Assembly (NCBI GenBank): GCA_003160755.1
Contig: QEXZ01000048.1
Location: forward strand, 1 to 10,702
Length of the DNA: 10,702 bases
Origin: Methanomicrobiales archaeon
GTDB lineage: Archaea > Halobacteriota > Syntropharchaeia > Alkanophagales > Methanospirareceae
Direction of reading: 5' to 3'
Shown: positions 5,899-10,702 of the stretch, piece after piece
Position numbering within the stretch: position 1 is the first letter of the stretch
Layout of the letters: the number at the start of each line of letters is the position of its first letter
Program-made: the position numbers and the translations under genes
Notes under the pieces: generated by a model
Database searches by the model: none
The model's input: the letters and a program-made list of their open reading frames with translations, nothing else
What the model was told of the DNA's origin: nothing

Positions 5899-6441
5899 TT
5901 ACCTTCCATTTTCTCGTAGCTTCACACATCCCTTAGCCATCTTTATCATCTCCACTATATCCCTCTCACTCCATCTTGCCGAATCAATTACCAAGTCGTA
6001 AGTGGAAAGGTCAGCCAAATTTACACCATAATATTGCTCATATCGCTTGTTTTCTGAGCGTTCACGGTTGTTCATAGCAGAAAGAGCTTCTTCGTAAGCT
6101 ATTGCTTCCCGATGCGCAATTCGTGCTGCTCTTGTTTCTACTGGTGCTTTTAGCCATATCTTCAGGTCTGCATCAGGAACAAAGAATCCGGACAACCTGC
6201 CTTCCACAATGACATTCTCCCGCTTCATCGCCTCTTCTCCCTGCCGCTCATCTATTTGTCTATCGAAATCGTCATCGGTTTCCGCTAATTTGTTAAAATG
6301 CTCTAACGGCAGTTTCTTTTCCTTCGCTATCTGCCGAAATAGCTCGCCTGCGGAAATTAGTTCTACTGATAATTCCTCTGATAGCAACTTCGCAACCGTT
6401 GTTGTGCCACTGCCCGGAAGGCCACTTATTGTTATTCGCAT
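5899..6441 (-). CDS. cmk: Cytidylate kinase, archaeal type
   Basis: This enzyme phosphorylates CMP and dCMP to the diphosphate in pyrimidine salvage and in nucleotide turnover from RNA and lipid synthesis. The 180-residue length fits the short archaeal form (TIGR02173). The P-loop is GLPGSGTT (7-14). ISAGELFRQIA (29-39), a D-D-D-F-D-x-x-ID-x-RQ acidic stretch (56-67) and VEGRLSG (79-85) are the family's signature blocks. The lid-type RERSENKRYEQYYGV (126-140) supplies arginines for phosphate transfer. A TATA-like element at 6484-6493 on the minus strand would start transcription about 20 bases upstream of the ATG. The gene is divergent from the citrate-synthase-like gene and heads a probable two-gene unit with mfnE. 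No truncation or missing catalytic residue is evident. Confidence 0.9.
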   Translation of the reverse strand: MRITISGLPGSGTTTVAKLLSEELSVELISAGELFRQIAKEKKLPLEHFNKLAETDDDFDRQIDERQGEEAMKRENVIVEGRLSGFFVPDADLKIWLKAPVETRAARIAHREAIAYEEALSAMNNRERSENKRYEQYYGVNLADLSTYDLVIDSARWSERDIVEMIKMAKGCVKLRENGR

Positions 6442-6483
6442 AAACCTTTTCCTAAAAAGAAAAGTTTAATCAAAAGAATAATT

Positions 6484-6493
6484 TTTTTTATAA
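6484..6493 (-). promoter_or_regulatory. Probable TATA box for cmk
   Basis: On the minus strand this reads TTTATAAAAA, with transcription expected near 6462 and a leader of about 20 bases. It lies directly before the divergent ATG at 6495 and so cannot be that gene's TATA box. The divergent gene would need an element near 6464-6470, where only a weak GTTTAATC is seen. Confidence 0.35.
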
Positions 6494-6494
6494 A

Positions 6495-7736
6495 ATGACG
6501 AAGAACACGAACACGATATACATAATTGACGTCACGAACAGGGACGGAGTGCAGACATCGAGATTGGGCTTAGCGAAGTTGGAGAAGACGATGCTGAACC
6601 TTTACCTGGATGAGATAGGGGTCTTCCAGAGCGAGTTCGGGTTTCCCGTCACGAGACACGAAACGGACTATTTGAATGCCAATCTGGCGTTAGCAGAGAT
6701 AGGGGCTCTGGAACGCATACGACTCAGCGGGTGGTTGAGAGCAATAAAGGGAGATGTAGAAGAAGCTTTTCGACTGGTGCCGAAACTGAAGCACGTTAAT
6801 TTGAGTATATCAACATCTAAGCAGATGATAGAGGGCAAATTCAGGGGCAAATTCGGCTGGAAGGACATAATAAGAGAGATGTGCGAGGCAGTTGACACCA
6901 CCAAGGAACACGGTGCGGAGACTATAGGAGTTAATGCAGAAGACGCTTCAAGGACAGAACTCGAACGGCTGATTGATTTTGCCGAAGCCGCAAAACAGCA
7001 TGGTGCAGACCGGATAAGATACTGCGACACTCTCGGATATGACGATCCGTTCACCATATATGAGCGAGTAAAAGCACTCGCAGAGGCGGTGTGTATTCCC
7101 ATTGAACTGCACTGTCACAACGATTTGGGTATGGCAGTCGCATGCTCTGTTGCAGGCGCCAAAGGAGCAATAGATGCGGGTGTTGATGCATACATCAATA
7201 CCACGGTCAACGGAATGGGCGAGCGAGCCGGCAACGCAGACCTGGTCGCAACAATACTTGCGATAAAGAAAGCGAGCGGTTTTGAAAACAAATATCGGTT
7301 ACAGGATGTAGATTTAAGCCACGCGTGGCGGACCTGCAACTATGCTTCCCTTTCTTTCAGAGTCCCTATTCCAGTCAACCAGCCCGCAGTAGGCGATAAC
7401 GCCTTTGCACATGAATCAGGCATACACGCCGATGGTGCATTGAAGGACAGCAGAAATTATGAACTGTATGATTATACCGAAATCGGCAGAGGACATATCG
7501 AGCAGATTGAGACCGGCAGGCTTATAACAACGGGCGAATATTCTGGAATAACGGGATTCAAGAACGTGGCGGGTAAATACGAGTTGAAATTTCGTGATGA
7601 CAAAGAAGCCCGGGATATATTAGAGCTCGTGAGATATGCGAACGTGCATACACAGAAGCCCGTAACGGAGGATGAGATGAGGTTCATTGCGCAATACCCG
7701 CATCATGCAAGGATGATTATGTCGGTGCAACCATAA
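6495..7736 (+). CDS. Re-citrate synthase-like enzyme (homocitrate/isopropylmalate synthase superfamily)
   Basis: This 413-residue enzyme belongs to the DRE-TIM acyl-CoA condensing family, which joins acetyl-CoA to a 2-oxo acid. R16-D17 lie in DVTNRDGVQTS (12-22), where most relatives have D-T-L-RDGEQ. The metal-binding HCHNDLG is at 206-212, GMGERAGNADL at 240-250, and FAHESGIHADG at 304-314. Homocitrate and citrate-type members share that last block. NRDGVQT and the QSEFGFP segment (45-51) match what I recall of Re-citrate synthases from Clostridium, Syntrophus and Dehalococcoides, which make citrate with stereochemistry opposite to ordinary citrate synthase. It lacks the C-terminal leucine-sensing domain of LeuA, so isopropylmalate or citramalate synthesis is less likely. 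Homocitrate synthase remains the chief alternative. The aconitase and citrate lyase genes downstream favour citrate. The leader is short or absent, with no ribosome site. Confidence 0.7.
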   Translation: MTKNTNTIYIIDVTNRDGVQTSRLGLAKLEKTMLNLYLDEIGVFQSEFGFPVTRHETDYLNANLALAEIGALERIRLSGWLRAIKGDVEEAFRLVPKLKHVNLSISTSKQMIEGKFRGKFGWKDIIREMCEAVDTTKEHGAETIGVNAEDASRTELERLIDFAEAAKQHGADRIRYCDTLGYDDPFTIYERVKALAEAVCIPIELHCHNDLGMAVACSVAGAKGAIDAGVDAYINTTVNGMGERAGNADLVATILAIKKASGFENKYRLQDVDLSHAWRTCNYASLSFRVPIPVNQPAVGDNAFAHESGIHADGALKDSRNYELYDYTEIGRGHIEQIETGRLITTGEYSGITGFKNVAGKYELKFRDDKEARDILELVRYANVHTQKPVTEDEMRFIAQYPHHARMIMSVQP

Positions 7737-7737
7737 G

Positions 7738-7885
7738 CATAAATCCCAATGTCAAATACTACCAAAACCCAAGTAAATCCCAATTTCCAAATCCCAAAGA
7801 GAAAGGATAAGTAAAAATGAGCTGCAAAATTGGTAGTATTGGTGTTTGGGATTGGTTTGGGTAGTATTGGGATTTTGGATTTTTT
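7738..7885. repeat. Imperfect inverted repeat of AAATCCCAA-type units
   Basis: AAATCCCAAT (7741-7750) is the exact reverse complement of ATTGGGATTT (7866-7875). Just inside, ACTACCAAAA (7758-7767) pairs with TTTGGGTAGT (7856-7865) with one mismatch, after a 7-base loop-out on the left. The left arm repeats AATCCCAA units (7742, 7776 and a partial one at 7791). The right arm repeats GGTAGTATTGG exactly at 7832-7842 and 7860-7870. The RNA would form a long imperfect hairpin just after the stop of the citrate-synthase-like gene, so it may end or stabilise that transcript. Similar TTGGGATT-type intergenic repeats are familiar to me from environmental genomes. Confidence 0.6.
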
Positions 7886-7902
7886 GTGGAGCTAAACAAA
7901 TA

Positions 7903-7920
7903 TCGAAAACTTAATATATA
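7903..7920 (+). promoter_or_regulatory. BRE/TATA promoter for the aconitase-citrate lyase unit
   Basis: CGAAAACTT leads into AATATATA, with the TATA element about 35 bases before the ATG at 7950. The expected transcription start is near 7942, within or next to the GAGGTGAT ribosome site (7938-7945). The message is therefore either nearly leaderless or starts slightly earlier to include that site. The promoter shows that aconitase need not depend on read-through from the upstream gene. Confidence 0.45.
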
Positions 7921-7949
7921 CGATTGATTTAAATTATGAGGTGATTAAT

Positions 7950-9887
7950 ATGTCTGGAACAGTTGCAGAAAAGATAATTAACGAGCATATTGTAGATGTA
8001 GGGGGTGAAATAGCGCCAGGGGAAGAGGTTGCTTTGAAGATTGATCAGACGCTTACCCAGGATGCAACAGGTACAATGGCTTACCTACAGTTCGAGGCTA
8101 TAGGTATACCAAGGGTGAAAACAGAACTGAGCGTTAGTTATGTTGACCACAACACGCTGCAAACAGACTTCAAAAACCCGGATGACCATAGATACCTTCA
8201 ATCCATAGCTAAGAGATTCGGTTTGTATTTCTCACGCCCGGGTAATGGTATCTGTCACCAACTCCACCTGGAAAGATTCGCCTGTCCGGGCAAGACGCTG
8301 ATTGGTTCTGACAGCCACACACCTACGGCGGGTGGTATAGGTTCGTTTGCCATAGGTGCGGGTGGTCTTGACGTGGCGGTCGCCATGGCAGGTATGCCCT
8401 ACAGGATAAAATATCCAACGATTGTGGGTGTAAAACTGACAGGGAAACTCCCTGATTGGGTCTCAGCCAAGGATGTCATACTGGAAGTCCTTCGCAGGAT
8501 AGATGTAAAAGGCGGTGTGGGAAAGGTGCTGGAGTACTTTGGTCCCGGGGTCGAGACGCTTAGCGTACCAGAGAGGGCGACAATAACTAATATGGGCACT
8601 GAAACAGGAGCGACAACGAGCGTATTCCCGAGCGATGAAGTGACACGGAGCTTCATGGAAGCACAGGCACGTGGTGACCAATGGGTTTCGCTTGAAGCCG
8701 ATGCAGATGCGGGATATGACGAAATCATAGAGATTGACCTGAGCGAAGTAGAGCCACTGGTTGCTATTCCTCACAGTCCGGGGAACGTCAAACCGGTGAG
8801 AGAGATCGCAGGGATGGAGGTGCAGCAAGTAGCAATTGGCTCGTGTACCAACTCCTCGTTACGCGACCTTAAAATAGTGGCAAATATACTGAAAGGGCAT
8901 ACGATTGCAGATAATCTGCATCTTACTATAAACCCGGGTTCGAGGCAGGTGGTGGAGCACCTCATTGAGAGCGGTGAGATGCAGTATCTCGTAGCTGCTG
9001 GTGCTCGGATACTTGAAAACGCCTGCGGTCCTTGCATAGGTATGGGCGCCGCACCATCTTCGCAGGGCATATCTATACGAACGTTTAACAGGAACTTTGA
9101 GGGCAGGAGCGGAACAAAGGACGCGCAGATATTCCTTGTAAGCCCTGAAGTCGCAGCAGCTACGGCAATTAACGGCGTTCTCACAGACCCACGGGAGCTC
9201 GGCGATTGCCCTCAGATAGAGATGCCACAGCGGTTTATAATCAACGACAACATGTTTTTACCGCCACTTCAATCAGAGCAGCAGCCAGCCAATTTAGTAG
9301 AGATTATGAGGGGCCCGAACATTAAGCCACTGCCTGATTTCCCTCCACTGCCTGATACTCTGGAGGGAGAAGTGCTTATCAAGGTTGAGGACAACATCAC
9401 CACCGACCACGTCATGCCTGCAGGAGCGAAAATCCTTCCGTTGAGGAGCAACATACCGGAAATATCGAAGTATGTTTTTGAGGCGATTGACCCCGATTTC
9501 CCTTCACGGGCTCTGGACCGAGGTGGTGGGTTTATAATAGGTGGTGAGAACTACGGTCAGGGCTCGAGTAGAGAGCATGCCGCTCTTGCACCCAAATATT
9601 TGGGCGTTAAGGCGGTGATTGTCAAGTCTTTCGCTCGCATCCATCTCGCGAACTTGATAAACTTTGGAATAGTGCCTCTGACATTTAAGGATTCCGCAGA
9701 CTACGATTCCATAGACCTGGCGGATAAGTTAGAGGTTATTATAGGAGAATTGCGGGACGATGTCAGACTCAGAAATCTGACACGAGATATTGAAATCGAA
9801 CTTACACACTCCCTTTCACAACTTGATGCCGAGATATTGAAGACGGGGGGTAAACTGCCCTGGGTAAAGGCAAAGGTTGGAAAATAA
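7950..9887 (+). CDS. acn: Aconitate hydratase, single-chain Aquifex type
   Basis: This enzyme interconverts citrate and isocitrate through a [4Fe-4S] cluster. The 645-residue chain has the catalytic and swivel domains in one polypeptide, shorter than AcnA (about 890) and like the Aquifex-type group (TIGR01342). Cluster cysteines are C299 in GSCTNSS and C359 and C362 in ENACGPCIGMG. SDSHTPTAGG (120-129) and GSSREHAALAPKYLG (538-552) are substrate-binding blocks, and TTDHVMPAGA (484-493) opens the swivel domain. A GTG at 7941 would add three residues. ATG at 7950 is better, since GAGGTGAT lies four bases before it. It has its own promoter and is followed 25 bases later by the citrate lyase gene, so the two form an operon. 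All active-site blocks are intact. A homoaconitase role is possible but less likely next to citrate lyase. Confidence 0.92.
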   Translation: MSGTVAEKIINEHIVDVGGEIAPGEEVALKIDQTLTQDATGTMAYLQFEAIGIPRVKTELSVSYVDHNTLQTDFKNPDDHRYLQSIAKRFGLYFSRPGNGICHQLHLERFACPGKTLIGSDSHTPTAGGIGSFAIGAGGLDVAVAMAGMPYRIKYPTIVGVKLTGKLPDWVSAKDVILEVLRRIDVKGGVGKVLEYFGPGVETLSVPERATITNMGTETGATTSVFPSDEVTRSFMEAQARGDQWVSLEADADAGYDEIIEIDLSEVEPLVAIPHSPGNVKPVREIAGMEVQQVAIGSCTNSSLRDLKIVANILKGHTIADNLHLTINPGSRQVVEHLIESGEMQYLVAAGARILENACGPCIGMGAAPSSQGISIRTFNRNFEGRSGTKDAQIFLVSPEVAAATAINGVLTDPRELGDCPQIEMPQRFIINDNMFLPPLQSEQQPANLVEIMRGPNIKPLPDFPPLPDTLEGEVLIKVEDNITTDHVMPAGAKILPLRSNIPEISKYVFEAIDPDFPSRALDRGGGFIIGGENYGQGSSREHAALAPKYLGVKAVIVKSFARIHLANLINFGIVPLTFKDSADYDSIDLADKLEVIIGELRDDVRLRNLTRDIEIELTHSLSQLDAEILKTGGKLPWVKAKVGK

Positions 9888-9912
9888 ATAGAATAGGAGG
9901 GATAAGATAAAT

Positions 9913-10702
9913 ATGGCACAAAGAGGTATAAGGGAATACGATGCCAAGAATATCCTGGCTAAACGTATAGAGAGGTTCTCGAACGGGAAGTTAAAGTACA
10001 ATGGCAGAGTCGCTCTGGTCACACCTGAAAGGAGCATTGAAGCCGTAAGCACTGATAAGCCCTGGCTGAAGACCAGCAAACTGGTGGTAAAGCCCGACCA
10101 ACTATTTGGAAAGAGGGGCAAGCACGGGCTCATACTGATGAACGCCACCTATGATGAGGCAAAGAACTGGATAGAGGAGAAGAGGAACAGCATCGTGGAG
10201 ATGGGCAAAGCCCGAGGGAAGCTCACGCACTTCCTCATTGAGCCTTTCATAGAGCATGATAAAGAATATTACCTGGCTTTCACCGGTAATCAAGAGGGTG
10301 ATTATATCCATTTCTCGACAGAAGGAGGAGTGGACATAGAGGCTAACTGGGACATGGTTACCACCATCAATGTTCCCATAGATGCAAAGATAGAGGATGT
10401 TGACCTCTCTCCCGTTTTGGATGGTATGGGCACTGACGTGAGGACTGCTTACAACGACCTCATAACAGCTTTATTCCTGTTTTATCGCGAACTGCAATTC
10501 GGGTTTCTGGAGTTCAACCCGTTCACCCACAAGGACGATGAGTTCTTCCCGTTAGATACAGTGGCTCGATTGGACGATACGGCTCATTTCCTCTGCTCAG
10601 GCGAGTGGGGGGGCATAGAGTTCCCCGTCCCCTTCGGTCGTGATTTAAAGCATGAAGAGCAGTACATAAAGAAACTGGACGAAAAGAGCGGTTCCTCACT
10701 GA
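9913..10702 (+). CDS. aclB: ATP-citrate lyase, ATP-grasp subunit (partial, runs off the window)
   Basis: ATP-citrate lyase turns citrate, CoA and ATP into acetyl-CoA, oxaloacetate, ADP and phosphate. The 263 codons present have no stop and continue past the window edge; the subunit is normally about 400 residues. They align well by eye with the N-terminus of animal ACLY: VKPDQLFGKRGKHGL (59-73), FLIEPFIEH (107-115), EGGVDI (137-142), FLEFNPFTHKD (198-208), EWGGIEFPVPFGR (231-243) and LDEKSGSSL (255-263). E200 and N202 sit at the ATP-grasp magnesium site. An AGGAGGG ribosome site (9895-9901) lies 11 bases before the ATG. The larger subunit, homologous to the ACLY C-terminus, is expected just outside the window. 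Subunit letters differ between organisms; aclB follows green sulfur bacteria. Succinyl-CoA-synthetase-like proteins share the fold but lack these segments. Confidence 0.9.
   Translation, partial: MAQRGIREYDAKNILAKRIERFSNGKLKYNGRVALVTPERSIEAVSTDKPWLKTSKLVVKPDQLFGKRGKHGLILMNATYDEAKNWIEEKRNSIVEMGKARGKLTHFLIEPFIEHDKEYYLAFTGNQEGDYIHFSTEGGVDIEANWDMVTTINVPIDAKIEDVDLSPVLDGMGTDVRTAYNDLITALFLFYRELQFGFLEFNPFTHKDDEFFPLDTVARLDDTAHFLCSGEWGGIEFPVPFGRDLKHEEQYIKKLDEKSGSSL

Noticed and set aside
6495..7736. 2-isopropylmalate synthase (LeuA) as the call for the condensing enzyme
   Set aside because: At 413 residues there is no room for the C-terminal regulatory domain, and the NRDGVQT and HESGIHADG blocks with aconitase and citrate lyase next door fit citrate or homocitrate synthesis better.
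9816..10311. Minus-strand frames opposite the citrate lyase gene
   Set aside because: The plus strand encodes a continuous ATP-grasp protein matching ATP-citrate lyase through to the window end; the minus frames are its shadows.

Overview
The window looks archaeal. It encodes a transcription factor B (TFB) with an N-terminal zinc ribbon, an archaeal-type cytidylate kinase, and a kinase matching MfnE of methanofuran synthesis. Several genes have an A/T-rich TATA box about 25-30 bases before a very short leader, which is an archaeal promoter layout. Methanofuran synthesis beside a citrate-metabolism cluster (Re-citrate-synthase-like enzyme, aconitase, ATP-citrate lyase) points to a methanogen- or methanotroph-related euryarchaeon. 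An ANME-1/Syntrophoarchaeia-like lineage is my best guess, but it is inference and not proven by the sequence.

Layout. Bases 1-299 hold a chain of short inverted repeats and then a TATA box for a DUF1614-like membrane protein (300-1007). Bases 1008-1372 are a repeat-rich gap. They carry an apparent C-terminal remnant of a GxxExxY-family gene, bounded by a 10-base inverted repeat, and a short tandem-repeat patch. On the minus strand follow an HtpX-like M48 membrane protease with a perfect EF-hand-type loop, then a DUF4389 membrane protein with a hairpin/T-tract terminator. On the plus strand an AIM24/TIGR00266-family protein overlaps a small two-helix membrane protein by 4 bases. A divergent TFB comes next. 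It converges with, and overlaps by 4 bases, a minus-strand pair cmk-mfnE.

The right third is metabolic. A 413-residue homocitrate/isopropylmalate-synthase-superfamily enzyme, best read as Re-citrate synthase, is followed by an imperfect inverted repeat of AAATCCCAA-type units. After that come an Aquifex-type single-chain aconitase and, 25 bases later with its own ribosome binding site, the ATP-grasp subunit of ATP-citrate lyase, cut off by the window end. Together these three can make, isomerise and cleave (or make in reverse) citrate, linking acetyl-CoA and oxaloacetate to the 2-oxoglutarate branch.

The most interesting points are the apparent pairing of a citrate synthase of opposite stereochemistry with ATP-citrate lyase, the EF-hand loop inside HtpX, the TFB with a shortened, altered B-linker, and the decayed GxxExxY cassette. 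I see no CRISPR array, tRNA, rRNA, insertion sequence or defence system. I did not find a clearly undescribed multi-gene system.
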